Assembly (NCBI GenBank): GCA_019750135.1
Contig: JAIEOV010000028.1
Coordinates: 1 to 64,000 of the forward strand
Direction of reading: 5' to 3'
Source of the DNA: Reyranella sp.
Lineage (GTDB): Bacteria > Pseudomonadota > Alphaproteobacteria > Reyranellales > Reyranellaceae
DNA length: 64,000 bases
The notes under the pieces are model-generated. The model was not told the origin of the DNA. It saw only the letters and a program-made list of their open reading frames with translations, and did no database searches. Positions 24,661 to 33,566 of this stretch are shown piece after piece (within the stretch, counting starts at the first letter, position 1; each line of letters starts with the position of its first letter). Made by a program: the position numbers and the translations under genes.

Positions 24661-24817
24661 TCTTGCCGGACCGCGGACCTTCCAGGTCCGCTCATGAATC
24701 TTTGCTGGGGGCGCGCCACTCCAGTGGCGCGATTATCTCTCGCCTCGGCGAAGACGCGCGACTGGAGTCGCGTGCCCCCAGCCATGAGCGGACCTGGAGG
24801 TCCGCGGTCCGGCAAGA
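24661..24817. repeat. Family A palindromic element, reciprocal nested pair
   Basis: The outer arms (24661-24696 and 24783-24817) carry the GCGGACC...GGTCCGC hairpin and differ by one inserted T. The inner arms (24705-24731 and 24755-24781) carry the CGCGCCACTCCAGTGGCGCG type, now diverged on the right side. The order is the reverse of the nested copy at 18036-18164. It fills the space between convergent ridA and dienelactone hydrolase, touching the latter's stop codon. Confidence 0.88.
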
Positions 24818-25513
24818 CTACGACAAATGCCGGCCGAGATGCGCCAGCGTGCGCCGGCGGGCCTCTGCCGCGGCCGTCCCGTTGAAAGGCGGATATCCCG
24901 CGCGATTGAAGCCGTGTTCGGTGCCGGCATAGTCGTGAATGGCGACATCCGGCTCGCTGCCCACGCGGGCCTTGATCGCGGCCACCGTCTCCGGCGGCAC
25001 GTGCGGGTCGTTCTCGGCGAAATGCATCAGGATCGGGCACCTGCGACGGCCAGCCTCGTCGAGATGCTGGTCGATCTGCACGCCGTAGTAGCTGACGGCG
25101 GCCTCGATCGGCAGGCGCGTGCTCGCCAAGTAGGCGAACTTGCCGCCGAGGCAGAAGCCCATCACGCCGACCTTGCCGGTGCAGTCCTTGCGGCCGCGCA
25201 ACGCCGCGACCATGTCGCCGAGATCACGGGCGAACTGGTCGGTGTCGAGCTTGGCCCACAGCGCGCGCGCCTTGGCGCGGCCCTCGTCGGTATAGGGCAG
25301 GTAGTTGGCGGCCTCCTGGCGCCAGAAAACGTCGGGCGACAGGGCGATGAAGCCTGCCGCCGCGTAGCCGTCAGCGACCGAGCGGATGTGCGGGTTGGTG
25401 TTGAACACCTCGGGCAGCACGATCAGGCCGGGCGCCGGGAGCGTCGCCGGCAGCGCCAGGTACGCGGCGAACTGTCCACCGTCCGATGCCGTCAGCGTGA
25501 TTTCCTGGCCCAT
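24818..25513 (-). CDS. Dienelactone hydrolase family protein
   Basis: A 231-residue alpha/beta hydrolase. The nucleophile is the cysteine in VGVMGFCLGGKFAY (residue about 120), and the acid and base are expected in MHFAENDPHVPPE and YAGTEHGFNRAGYPPFN, as in carboxymethylenebutenolidase. The N-terminal PGLIVLPEVFNTNPHIRSVA gives the conserved Glu. Relatives open dienelactones in chlorocatechol breakdown, but many act on other esters. It stands alone; the VOC gene 99 bp upstream is on the same strand. The stop codon directly abuts a palindromic element. Confidence 0.9.
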   Translation of the reverse strand: MGQEITLTASDGGQFAAYLALPATLPAPGLIVLPEVFNTNPHIRSVADGYAAAGFIALSPDVFWRQEAANYLPYTDEGRAKARALWAKLDTDQFARDLGDMVAALRGRKDCTGKVGVMGFCLGGKFAYLASTRLPIEAAVSYYGVQIDQHLDEAGRRRCPILMHFAENDPHVPPETVAAIKARVGSEPDVAIHDYAGTEHGFNRAGYPPFNGTAAAEARRRTLAHLGRHLS

Positions 25514-25612
25514 GAGTCCTCCGTCGCAACCCCGGTCATCCTAGGATGGCCGGCGGACGGCGAACAATCGCGATCAGGTCGGGGATTTCGCAGAGTCCTG
25601 GCTGGGAGCGCG

Positions 25613-26152
25613 TTATTCGGCGGCCTGGGGAACCCGCTTGCCGCGCATCGCTGCGTACTTCGCATAGGCGCGCGAGCGGCGCTCATCGAACTTCGCCAGG
25701 CGCCGCTGCGGGTTCAGGTTCGAGACGTTGTCCGCCGATCCCGGATCCTTCTGCGACCCGGCCCAGCCGTGCGCGGCGATGTCGAAGATGATGCCGTTGA
25801 GGTCGGTGTGCTTCACCTCGTAGCCATCCGGATTGTCGGGATCGCCCATGATCCAGGTGGCGCCGACGTTGCGCGCGATCTTGCCCTGCTCCACCACGTC
25901 ATCGACCCAGAAGCCGATATGGTGGATGCCGACGAAGTCGACGCCGGTCCCCTGAGAGGCCTCGTCGCTCTTGAAGTGGAGGATCGCGAGGTTGACCACG
26001 CCGTCGGTCAGGAACACGCCCTCGGCCAAAGCGCCGTCGATCTCCATGACTTCCTGCAGGCCCACGGCCTGCTTGTAGAACTCGGCGGTTTCCCAGGGGT
26101 CTTTTACGCTGAGGGCGACGTGACGAATGCGGCCTTTGGTCTGCGCGGTCAT
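25613..26152 (-). CDS. VOC/glyoxalase-fold dioxygenase-like protein
   Basis: A 179-residue vicinal-oxygen-chelate protein. The first half holds IRHVALSVKDPWETAEFYKQ with a possible metal His, the second IHHIGFWVDDVVEQGKIARN, and TDLNGIIFDIAAHGW gives the C-terminal strand. This is one full metal site of the glyoxalase/bleomycin-resistance/dioxygenase type. A basic tail (RRLAKFDERRSRAYAKYAAM) follows. Start MTAQTKGRIRH with AAGGGAG upstream; an upstream Met at 26170 is possible. Neighbouring genes suggest aromatic or lactone catabolism, but the substrate is not shown. Confidence 0.85.
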   Translation of the reverse strand: MTAQTKGRIRHVALSVKDPWETAEFYKQAVGLQEVMEIDGALAEGVFLTDGVVNLAILHFKSDEASQGTGVDFVGIHHIGFWVDDVVEQGKIARNVGATWIMGDPDNPDGYEVKHTDLNGIIFDIAAHGWAGSQKDPGSADNVSNLNPQRRLAKFDERRSRAYAKYAAMRGKRVPQAAE

Positions 26153-26233
26153 CGGCTGGCTCCCTTGCATCGGGCTGGCGACGGGGAAGTCTAGCGCGAA
26201 TCCGACCAACAACCTAGGCGAGGGGCCGGGGCC

Positions 26234-27028
26234 TTATTTGAACGTCGGCTGGCCCGACACATAGCCATAGAAATTGCGCGAGAACTCCTCGACCGACAGC
26301 GTGCCGGCCTTGGGGATCCGCCACACGTCGCCGTAGGTATAGACCTTGACGGCGATCCGGCCGTTGTGGACCTCCGGCGGCTCGTCGACGACGACGCAGT
26401 GGTTCCAGAAGTGCGAGTTCATCTTGTTTTTCACGTCGTCGAGGATGTTCGTGTGCACGAACAGGCAGACGTCGCGCCAGGCGCGGGCATCGCGGTCGAA
26501 CGCCTCGATCTCCTTGCGGCCCTTGGACATGAAGATGTTGGAGACATCGTGCACCCCGGCATAGCCGATCTGGCGGAACCACTTGGCGACCTCGCCCTCG
26601 CGGGAGCGGGCCGCGATGTCGTCGTACACCGACGCGACGTCGAGGATGGCGTTGTAGGAATCGCGCAGGCTCGCCAGCGCCACCCAGTCGACGGGCGCGA
26701 TCTTGCCCGCCGGCGGCTGGTAGACGCGGCAGGCCATGCCCGGCTTGACCTCGAGCGCGCCGATACGCGCCTTGCCGGTGGTGAAGAGATCGATCACGTA
26801 CTGGACGTAGAGCTCGGGCTTGTAGTTCAGCACGCAGTAGAAGAAGGACGCGGGACAGCACAGGCTCGCGGCACCCTGGTCCTGCTTGACCGGGTTGTTG
26901 ACGCGCTCGCGCAGGCCGGCGATCAGCTCGGCCGGATCGATGCGGGGGAAAGGGCGGCCCTTGGGAAGCGGCGGAAACCTGTCGATCAGCGACAAGGCAT
27001 AGTCCCTGCGCATCGGACCCGCGAACAT
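26234..27028 (-). CDS. Uncharacterised protein with a papain-like Cys/His pattern
   Basis: A 264-residue protein without signal peptide or membrane helix. I recognise no named family. Residues 49-60 (QDQGAASLCCPA) followed by SFFYCVLNYKPELYVQYVID resemble the Q...C-x(n)-A/F helix start of papain/C39-like cysteine peptidases, and a histidine follows late in the protein (NSHFWNHCVVVDEPPEV), with Asp next to it. This is a pattern-level suggestion only. Start MFAGPMRRDYALS with AGGAGG 5 bp upstream; the earlier GTG at 27034 is less likely. It is divergent from the GFA gene. Confidence 0.75.
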   Translation of the reverse strand: MFAGPMRRDYALSLIDRFPPLPKGRPFPRIDPAELIAGLRERVNNPVKQDQGAASLCCPASFFYCVLNYKPELYVQYVIDLFTTGKARIGALEVKPGMACRVYQPPAGKIAPVDWVALASLRDSYNAILDVASVYDDIAARSREGEVAKWFRQIGYAGVHDVSNIFMSKGRKEIEAFDRDARAWRDVCLFVHTNILDDVKNKMNSHFWNHCVVVDEPPEVHNGRIAVKVYTYGDVWRIPKAGTLSVEEFSRNFYGYVSGQPTFK

Positions 27029-27110
27029 CGGCACCTCCTGCCAGGATGGGCATGGTGAGCCGATAATGCGAAGAAAGACTGTGGGGAATCACACACCGAG
27101 GGAGGACCGC

Positions 27111-27533
27111 ATGCCAACCAGAACCGGCGGATGCCTGTGCCGCGCGGTGCGCTACGAATGCGCCGGCGAGCCGCAATTCGCGCTGCAGTGCCATTGCCGC
27201 GACTGCCAGCTGCAGAGCGGCGCACCGCACGTCGCGGCAGTGCGCATGCCGTCCGCCGGGTTCCGCATCGTCGAGGGTTCACCGAAACGCTACGTCGCCA
27301 AGGCCGATTCCGGCAACGAGATCACCCGCGTGTTCTGCGGCGACTGCGGCACGCCGCTCTACGTGCAGGTGTCGACGCGTCCGGACATCGTCGGCGTCCG
27401 CGTCTGCACCTTCGACGATGCGAGCTGGTTCCGGCCCGAGGCCAACATCTTCACCAAGAGCGCCCAGCCGTGGGACCACATGGATCCCACGGTGCCGACC
27501 TTCGCGACCTATCCGACGGGCAAATCGTACTGA
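27111..27533 (+). CDS. GFA-family (glutathione-dependent formaldehyde-activating-like) protein
   Basis: A 140-residue zinc-binding protein of the CENP-V/GFA family. Zinc cysteines are GGCLCRAVRYE, CHCRDCQ and FCGDCG, in the usual order. Members bind glutathione adducts or have no known activity; many are general GFA-domain proteins, so a formaldehyde role is not claimed. Start MPTRTGGCLC with GGGAGGA 5 bp upstream. Its stop lies 1 bp from that of the convergent binding-protein gene. Confidence 0.9.
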   Translation: MPTRTGGCLCRAVRYECAGEPQFALQCHCRDCQLQSGAPHVAAVRMPSAGFRIVEGSPKRYVAKADSGNEITRVFCGDCGTPLYVQVSTRPDIVGVRVCTFDDASWFRPEANIFTKSAQPWDHMDPTVPTFATYPTGKSY

Positions 27534-27534
27534 C

Positions 27535-28839
27535 TCAGGCGTAGACCTTGCGCACCTCGCCGTCGGCCCACTTCACCGCGTCCTCGGCGGGCATGCCCTG
27601 GACGGCTTTGGCGTACATGTCGACGATGATGTACTTGGAGAGCACCTCCGCCGCCTTCTGCCCGGCCGGTCCCGCATAGCCGTAGACGCGACCGAGCCGT
27701 GGCGCGACGCGGTAAGGCGCCATCACCGGGTCCTCCTGCCACATCTTGTGGTTCTCCCACTGCTTGGTCGGACCAGTGGCGAACCCCTTCTGGACGTTGA
27801 ACCACTTGTCGTAGACCTCGGCCGAATGGAACCACTTCAGGAACTCCATCGCCTGCTTCTGGTTCTTCGAATACTTCATCACCATCATGCACTGGAAGGG
27901 ATGCACGCCGAACTGGCCGGCGGGGCCCTTGGGCAGCGGCGCGTGCTGGATGTCGGTCTTGAGCTGGGCGCCCTTGTCGGTCTTGTACTGGTCGGGCTTG
28001 CGCAGCGCTTCGATGTAGATCGATGCGCCGTTCAACGTGGCGCTGATCGTCCCTGACAGGAAGGCGCGGTTGTTGTTGGAATCGTCCCAGGCGAGACCGC
28101 CCTCGTCGTGGCTGTCCTTCCAGAACGCGGTCAGGAACTTCACCGATTCGACCGTCTCCTTGGTGTTGAGCTTCACGGTCTTGCCGTCCTCCTCGACCTC
28201 GCGCCCGCCCCACGACCACAGGTAGGGATAGGAGAAGGCCGGCGCGTCGCCGACCGTATGGCCGAGCGTCTGCCCGAGCGGCCGGCCCTTGGCCTTGAGC
28301 TTCTTGCCGGCCTCCCGGTACTCGTCCCAGGTCTCGGGGAATTTCGTGACGCCGATCTCGTCGAACCACGATTTTCGGTAAGCGACCATGGCGCCGATGA
28401 TGCAATAGGGCACGGCGATCCACCTCTTGCCGTCGTGCGTGTTGGCCTTGGCGAGGTCGTAGTAGCCGCCCTGCGCCGAGCCGATCCCCTCGCACACCGC
28501 CGACACGTCGGCGACGCTGTCGGCATAGAGCTGCGCCTTGTTGTCGAAGATCATGATGATGTCGGCGCCGCTCCCCGCCTGGATCGCCGCGGTTGCCCGC
28601 GGCTGCAGGTCGTTGAGGCCGATCGTCTCCATGTTGACCTTGAAGCCGAGCGCCTTCTCCGCTTCCGCCAACATCGACTGCCGCAGGATCTGGTCACCGG
28701 CCGGAACGAAGTCGTTCCATTTCAGCCAGTGCAGCGGTGCGGACTGTTGCGCATAAGCAGGTGCCTTGCCTGAAGCCAGGATGCCGGCCATGCCGGTACC
28801 GGACGCGTTCAGGAACCGGCGACGCGTAAAACGAGCCAT
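27535..28839 (-). CDS. Tat-exported ABC extracellular solute-binding protein (family 1)
   Basis: A 434-residue periplasmic binding protein. The N-terminus MARFTRRRFLNASGTGMAG has a twin-arginine RRRFL motif, so export in a folded state by Tat is likely, with cleavage near AYA-QQ. The MalE/PotD-like core shows GSGADIIMIFDNKAQLYADS, YRKSWFDEIGVTKFPETWDE and NNNRAFLSGTISATLNGAS. Sugar or polyol ligands are usual for this family. AGGGAGG lies 6 bp upstream. No permease or ATPase gene lies beside it, so it is an orphan receptor. Divergent from the CMD gene. Confidence 0.88.
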   Translation of the reverse strand: MARFTRRRFLNASGTGMAGILASGKAPAYAQQSAPLHWLKWNDFVPAGDQILRQSMLAEAEKALGFKVNMETIGLNDLQPRATAAIQAGSGADIIMIFDNKAQLYADSVADVSAVCEGIGSAQGGYYDLAKANTHDGKRWIAVPYCIIGAMVAYRKSWFDEIGVTKFPETWDEYREAGKKLKAKGRPLGQTLGHTVGDAPAFSYPYLWSWGGREVEEDGKTVKLNTKETVESVKFLTAFWKDSHDEGGLAWDDSNNNRAFLSGTISATLNGASIYIEALRKPDQYKTDKGAQLKTDIQHAPLPKGPAGQFGVHPFQCMMVMKYSKNQKQAMEFLKWFHSAEVYDKWFNVQKGFATGPTKQWENHKMWQEDPVMAPYRVAPRLGRVYGYAGPAGQKAAEVLSKYIIVDMYAKAVQGMPAEDAVKWADGEVRKVYA

Positions 28840-28990
28840 CGTATCCTCCCTGTGAACGCTTGCTGTTACTCAGCACTATTTACTTATGCAGAAAGTCTAG
28901 GTGCGAGGCCCCGGCCGAACAAGGGCGGGTTGACAGCACCGCCGGGCCATCGCCCGATGCGGGCCCCAAGCAATGATAGGAAGGAAACCG

Positions 28991-29551
28991 ATGTCCGAGA
29001 CCCCGACCTTTGGCCGCTACGCCGAAGTCCCGTACGACAAGATGAGCCCCGAACAGCAGGCGGGCTACAAGTCGATGATCGAGGCGCGCGGCCGCCTGCC
29101 CGGCCCGACCAAGATCTGGGTGCACAACCCGAAGCTCGCCAAGGTCGCGGGCCCGTTCGGCGCTCACTTCCAGCCGGGCCAATACTCGCTCACCGAGCGC
29201 GAGCGCGAGATCGCCGTCTGCGTCATCACCAGCCACTGGCGCTCGGCCTATCCGACGGCGGCGCACGAGCGCCTCGCCAAGGCGGCCGGGCTGCCGGCTG
29301 CCAAGGTCGAGGCGATCCTGGGCGGGCTGCCGACGTCGTTCGACGACGCGCGCGAGCAGGTCGTCTACGAGATGGCGATCGCCCTCTCCAACGGGCGCTG
29401 GGTGTCGCGCGGCTTGCACGAGCGCGCGGTCAAGGCGCTGGGCCATGTTGGCGTCACCGACGTCATCACCCTGATGGGGCACTATACCAGCGTGGCGATG
29501 ACGCTCGCCTTCTACGACGTTCCGGACGGGGCGACGGGCATGGCGCGCTGA
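28991..29551 (+). CDS. Carboxymuconolactone decarboxylase family protein
   Basis: A 186-residue AhpD/CMD-fold protein. YSLTEREREIAVCVITSHWR and AHERLAKAAGLPAAKVEAI form the CMD helical core. The AhpD CxxC pair is absent: the place is taken by a single Cys followed by VITSHW, so peroxidase activity of the AhpD kind is unlikely. Start MSETPTFGRY with AGGAAGGAA upstream. Function is uncertain; relatives often sit in catabolic loci. It is divergent from the Tat-exported binding protein, with about 150 bp of shared control region. Confidence 0.85.
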   Translation: MSETPTFGRYAEVPYDKMSPEQQAGYKSMIEARGRLPGPTKIWVHNPKLAKVAGPFGAHFQPGQYSLTEREREIAVCVITSHWRSAYPTAAHERLAKAAGLPAAKVEAILGGLPTSFDDAREQVVYEMAIALSNGRWVSRGLHERAVKALGHVGVTDVITLMGHYTSVAMTLAFYDVPDGATGMAR

Positions 29552-29705
29552 GCGCAATACAGACGACACAAATCGTCCACCCGGCAACACCGGGACGATA
29601 ACCGGAGGCGATACCGTAGGGGTGCCGGCTGCCGCGTTGCCGCATCCCGGCGACGCGCGGCGTAGCGTTGATGCGCGACAGCATACCAACCCTACGGAGG
29701 ACAGA

Positions 29706-30146
29706 ATGCCAAAGAGCGTTTCAGCCCTGTTCGGCGTGCTTCTACTCGTCGCCGCTTGTGGCGAGTCCACGCAGAACATGTCCTTGCAGAAGCCACCGCC
29801 GGCGCCGCCGCCGCCGACCAAGGCCTGGATGGTGTTCTTCGACACCAACAGCACGGCACTGTCGCAGCAGAGCTCGACCACGATCGGCGAAGCGGCGGGC
29901 GTCGCCAAAGGCACGGCCAACGCGCGGGTGGTCGTCACGGGTTTCACCGATACCGACGGCAACCCGGCCTACAACCAGCAGCTCTCGCTGCGGCGCGCCA
30001 ACGCCGTGAAGAACGCGCTGGTGAACAGCGGCGTAGCACCCCAGGCCGTCACCGTGACGGGCTCGGGCGAAAGTGGCCTGCTGATCGACACGCCTGACCA
30101 GACGAAGAACGAGAAGAACCGTCGCGTTCAGATCGTCGTGCAGTAA
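29706..30146 (+). CDS. OmpA-like outer-membrane lipoprotein (Pal-type domain)
   Basis: A 146-residue protein. A lipoprotein signal ends in the lipobox LVAAC with the lipidated cysteine at residue 18. After a Pro-rich linker comes an OmpA domain: VFFDTNSTALSQQSS, GFTDTDGNPAYNQQLSLRRA and KNRRVQIVVQ. The Asp and Arg of TDTDGN...LSLRRA bind the peptidoglycan diaminopimelate in known members. It therefore ties the outer membrane to the wall. GGAGG lies 5 bp upstream of the ATG. It is shorter than true Pal and has no tol neighbours. A strong hairpin follows the stop. Confidence 0.9.
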   Translation: MPKSVSALFGVLLLVAACGESTQNMSLQKPPPAPPPPTKAWMVFFDTNSTALSQQSSTTIGEAAGVAKGTANARVVVTGFTDTDGNPAYNQQLSLRRANAVKNALVNSGVAPQAVTVTGSGESGLLIDTPDQTKNEKNRRVQIVVQ

Positions 30147-30152
30147 GAATCG

Positions 30153-30186
30153 GTCCCTCCCCATCGTTCTTACGATGGGGAGGGAC
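30153..30186. terminator. Bidirectional hairpin terminator between the OmpA-like gene and metY
   Basis: A perfect 14-bp stem (GTCCCTCCCCATCG paired with CGATGGGGAGGGAC) closes a 6-nt loop. It sits 6 bp after one stop and 10 bp after the convergent gene's stop. No long T-run follows on either strand, so termination may not be fully intrinsic. Confidence 0.75.
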
Positions 30187-30196
30187 GACCTATCCT

Positions 30197-31510
30197 CTAC
30201 TCGGCGGCTTGAGCGCGCGTGCCGGCCGCGTCCAGAGCCTGCGAGAGATCGGCGATGATGTCGTCTATATGCTCGATGCCGATCGACAGGCGCACATAGC
30301 CGTCCGACACGCCGGTCTTGAGCTGCTCCTCGGGCGTCAGCTGGGAGTGCGTGGTGCTGGCCGGATGGATGGCAAGGCTGCGCGAATCGCCGATATTGGC
30401 CACGTGATAGAGCAGCTTCAGCGAATCGATGAAGCGACGCCCGGCCTCGCGGCCGGCGGCCAGCTCGAAGCCGACCAGACCGCCGTAGCCGCCCTTGAGA
30501 TAGGTATCGGCGCGGCGGCGCGATTCGCCCTTCTGCTGCGACGGATGGATGACGCGGGCGATCTCCGGACGCTTGACCAGGAAGTCGGTGACGGCCTGGG
30601 TGTTCTTGACGTGCCGCTCCATGCGCAGCGCCAGGGTCTCGATGCCCTGCAGGATCAGGAAGGCGTTGAACGGCGCCAGCGGCGCGCCGAGGTCGCGCAG
30701 CAAGGTGGTGCGCGCCTTGATGATGTAGGCGACGGGACCGATCGGCTTCACCGCCTCGACCCAGACGGCGCCGTGATAGCTGGGATCGGGCGTGTTGAGC
30801 GCCGGCTGGCGCGCCGCATGGGCCGCCCAGTCGAAGGCGCCGCTGTCGACGATCAGGCCGCCGATCGAGTTGCCGTGGCCGCCGAGATACTTGGTGCTGG
30901 AATAGACGATGACGGCGGCACCGTGCTCGAACGGCCGGCACAGGATGGGCGCAGCGGTGTTGTCGACGATCAGGGGAATGCCGAGCGGGCGACCGATGTC
31001 GGCCACCTCGCGGATGGGGAACACCGTCAGCTTGGGATTGGGCAGAGTCTCGGCGTAATAGGCGCGCGTGCGGGCGTCGGTGGCGCGGGCGAAGGCCTGC
31101 GGATCGGCGGGATCGACGAAGCGCACCTCGATGCCCTGGTCCTTCAGGGTGTTGGCGAACAGGTTCCAGGTGCCGCCATAGAGATCGGTCGAGCTCACGA
31201 CGTTGTCGCCGGCACGCGCCAGGTTCTGCAGCGCGAAGGCCGATGCAGCCTGGCCCGAGCCCAGCGCCAGCGACGCGGCGCCGCCTTCCAGCGCGGCGAC
31301 GCGCTGCTCGAGCACGTCGACCGTGGGATTGCCGATGCGGGTGTAGATGTTGCCGAGCTCCTTCAGGGCGAACAGTTTGGAGGCGTGCTCGGTGTCGCGG
31401 AACTGATACGAGGTCGTCTGGTAGATCGGCACGGCCACGGCGCCGGTCGAGGGGTCGGCACGCCAACCGGCATGCAGCGAAATCGTTTCGGGGTGACGTG
31501 ACGCGACCAT
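30197..31510 (-). CDS. metY: O-acetylhomoserine (O-succinylhomoserine) sulfhydrylase
   Basis: A 437-residue PLP enzyme of the Cys/Met metabolism family that makes homocysteine from activated homoserine and sulfide. YTRIGNPTVDVLEQRVAALE is the conserved opening of the active site, SLALGSGQAASAFAL and STDLYGGTWNLF follow, and the PLP lysine is in IVYSSTKYLGGHGNS. The end shows the family hallmark SLAIHPASTTHSQL. Length suits MetY rather than the shorter MetB/MetC. AGGAGG lies 6-7 bp upstream. The 145-bp leader does not show a SAM riboswitch that I could recognise. Confidence 0.93.
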   Translation of the reverse strand: MVASRHPETISLHAGWRADPSTGAVAVPIYQTTSYQFRDTEHASKLFALKELGNIYTRIGNPTVDVLEQRVAALEGGAASLALGSGQAASAFALQNLARAGDNVVSSTDLYGGTWNLFANTLKDQGIEVRFVDPADPQAFARATDARTRAYYAETLPNPKLTVFPIREVADIGRPLGIPLIVDNTAAPILCRPFEHGAAVIVYSSTKYLGGHGNSIGGLIVDSGAFDWAAHAARQPALNTPDPSYHGAVWVEAVKPIGPVAYIIKARTTLLRDLGAPLAPFNAFLILQGIETLALRMERHVKNTQAVTDFLVKRPEIARVIHPSQQKGESRRRADTYLKGGYGGLVGFELAAGREAGRRFIDSLKLLYHVANIGDSRSLAIHPASTTHSQLTPEEQLKTGVSDGYVRLSIGIEHIDDIIADLSQALDAAGTRAQAAE

Positions 31511-31655
31511 GCGGGGGCCTCCTGGGCTGGCTGAAGGAACGACTGTTTCAAACTGTGGGTGATGCCGTCAACCGTAGCCGTTGCTCGCGGCGCCGGTGTG
31601 TGAGGAATGTCACGTTGCCGAAACGGAGCCGGGATCAAAGGAAATGCTCATGGTT

Positions 31656-31740
31656 TTGCCGGACCGCGGACCTCCAGGTCCGCTCATGCTTTTCCGGAAG
31701 ATGAAGACATGAGCGGACCTGGAGGTCCGCGGTCCGGCAA
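31656..31740. repeat. Family A palindromic element
   Basis: Perfect 33-bp inverted arms (31656-31688 and 31708-31740), each with the GCGGACCTCCAGGTCCGC hairpin, around a 19-bp centre. It lies between metY and the Bug receptor gene, 6 bp from the latter's stop codon. Confidence 0.9.
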
Positions 31741-31746
31741 GACGCC

Positions 31747-32718
31747 CTACTCCACCGTCATGCCGGCATCGCGCACGATCGTCTCGTAACGCTTGCGTTC
31801 GGCCAGGATGAACTCGGCGAAGGCGGCCGACGTGCTGGCGACCATGTCGCCACCCTGCTGCGCCACGATCGATTTGGCGCCCTCGGTCGCGGCAGCGCGC
31901 ACCGCCTCGTCGGCGATCTTCTTCACCAGGTCGGACGGCATGTCCTTGGGCCCGACCAGGCCGTACCAGGCGACCGACTGGTAGCCCGTCACGCCCGCCT
32001 CATCGACCGTCGGCAGGTCGGGATAGAAGCTCGAGCGCTTCGACGAGCTCACCGCCAGCGCCCGCATCTTGCCCGTGGTGACGAGGTCCTTGGAGTTGGG
32101 CTGGGTGATCATCATGTCGACGTTGCCCGCCATCAGGTCGAGCTGGGCGGGATTGCCGCCCTTGTAGGCGACATGGGTCACCGTCACGCCTGCCATGTGC
32201 GCCAGCAGCGCGCCGGCCAGATGCTGCGAGGAGCCGTTGCCGCCCGACGCATAGGTGATGGGCGGCGTCGCGCTCTTGGCCAGGGCCAGAAGCTCGGAGA
32301 GCGTGCCGGCCTTGAGCGCGGGCTTCACCAGCACGAGCTGCGGGAACGTCGCGATCAGGCTTATCGGCGTGAAATCCTTGTCCCCGTCGTAGGGCAGCTT
32401 CTTGTAGATCAGCGGATTGATGGCGTGGCCCATGGCCACGACCGAGAGCGTGTAGCCGTCGCCCGGCGCCTTCGCCACGATCTCGCCCGCCACCACGCCG
32501 TTGGCGCCGGCGCGATTGTCGGCCACCACCGGCTGGCTCCAGGCCTGCGAGAAATGCTGGCCGACGGCGCGGGCCAGGAGATCCGTCGTTCCGCCCGGGG
32601 CAAAAGGGATGACCATGCGGATCTGCTTGTCGGGATACCCCGCCTCCGCGCGCTGCGCTACGGCGGGCGAGGCCACGACGAGCGCGCCGAGGCCACGAAG
32701 AAAGGCCGAGCGCTTCAT
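31747..32718 (-). CDS. Bug-type tripartite tricarboxylate transporter receptor
   Basis: A 323-residue periplasmic binding protein of the TctC/Bug family. The signal region MKRSAFLRGLGALVVASPAVA has only a KR pair, so Sec export is likely. Then YPDKQIRMVIPFAPGGTTDL is the standard Bug opening, with NRAGANGVVAGEIVAKAPGDGYT and YASGGNGSSQHLAGALL following. Such receptors bind carboxylates. The ATG overlaps the stop of the TauD-type gene by 4 bp. No TctA/TctB is nearby. The frame extends to 33255, but that part is antisense to the dioxygenase and not used. Confidence 0.92.
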   Translation of the reverse strand: MKRSAFLRGLGALVVASPAVAQRAEAGYPDKQIRMVIPFAPGGTTDLLARAVGQHFSQAWSQPVVADNRAGANGVVAGEIVAKAPGDGYTLSVVAMGHAINPLIYKKLPYDGDKDFTPISLIATFPQLVLVKPALKAGTLSELLALAKSATPPITYASGGNGSSQHLAGALLAHMAGVTVTHVAYKGGNPAQLDLMAGNVDMMITQPNSKDLVTTGKMRALAVSSSKRSSFYPDLPTVDEAGVTGYQSVAWYGLVGPKDMPSDLVKKIADEAVRAAATEGAKSIVAQQGGDMVASTSAAFAEFILAERKRYETIVRDAGMTVE

Positions 32719-33566
32719 TGCAGATAAAAACCCGAGGGCGTGCCCTTCACGGTGGTGCGCTCGAGATGGCGGGTCTCGCCCTCCTCGTAGTCGCCCAGCG
32801 CGATGTGCATGGTGCAGCGGTTGTCCCACAGCACGATGTCGTCCTGGCGCCACTGGTGGCGGTAGACGAACTGCGGCCGCGTGGCGTGCTTCACCAGGTA
32901 GTCGATCAAAGGCTTGCTCTCCTCCTCGGTCATGCCGACCAGGCAGGAGACCTTGTCGCCGATATAGAGCGCCTTGCGGCCGGTCTCGGGATGGACGCGC
33001 ACGACCGGCTGGGCGATCGGCGGATTGATCCGCGTCTGCTCCTTCTCGCGCTCGGTGTTGGTGTCCAACACCTTGCGCCGGCCGGTATGGATGGCGTGCA
33101 GCGGCTCGATCATCGCCTTCATGCCGTCCGACAGCGTGTCGTAGGCGCGATACATGTTCGTGAACATGGTGTCGCCGCCGACCGGCGGAATGACGATTCC
33201 GCGCAGCAGCGAGCCCAGCGACGGCACCAGGGTGAACGACATGTCCGAATGCCACTGCTGGCCGGTGTACTTGGAGGCCGATTCCTTGCCGTCCTTCTCC
33301 GGGATGTTCGTCACCAGCAGGAGTTCGGGATAGTCGGGATGCCGATCGCGCGGCAGGTTGTCGTGCCGGTCGAGCTCGCCGAAGCGGCGGCTGAAGGCGA
33401 TGTGCTGCTCGCGCGTGATCTTCTGGTCGCGGAACAGCAGGATGCCGCGCTCCAGGAAGGCGCGATGGATCTGGTCGAACTCGGAGTTGCTGAGCGGCTG
33501 GGCAAGATCGACGCCTAAAGCCTCGGCGCCCAGGGCGTGGCTCAGCGGACGGAAGGAAAGCGGCAT
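32715..33566 (-). CDS. TauD/TfdA-family Fe(II)/2-oxoglutarate dioxygenase
   Basis: A 283-residue non-haem iron dioxygenase. The iron-binding HxD is in QQWHSDMSFTLVPSLG, the distal His is in WDNRCTMHIALGDY, and the 2-oxoglutarate-binding Arg in RHLERTTVKGT. Length and spacing match TauD/TfdA. Known members hydroxylate taurine, other sulfonates, phenoxyacetates or carnitine-like compounds. The downstream overlapping Bug receptor suggests that the substrate is an imported carboxylate, which is inference. A LuxR-type regulator lies divergent, 153 bp away. Confidence 0.92.
   Translation of the reverse strand: MPLSFRPLSHALGAEALGVDLAQPLSNSEFDQIHRAFLERGILLFRDQKITREQHIAFSRRFGELDRHDNLPRDRHPDYPELLLVTNIPEKDGKESASKYTGQQWHSDMSFTLVPSLGSLLRGIVIPPVGGDTMFTNMYRAYDTLSDGMKAMIEPLHAIHTGRRKVLDTNTEREKEQTRINPPIAQPVVRVHPETGRKALYIGDKVSCLVGMTEEESKPLIDYLVKHATRPQFVYRHQWRQDDIVLWDNRCTMHIALGDYEEGETRHLERTTVKGTPSGFYLQ

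Noticed and set aside
31511..31655. SAM-type riboswitch ahead of metY
   Set aside because: Such elements are common before metY in this group, but I could not find the conserved core or a convincing pseudoknot in this leader. A covariance-model search would settle it.
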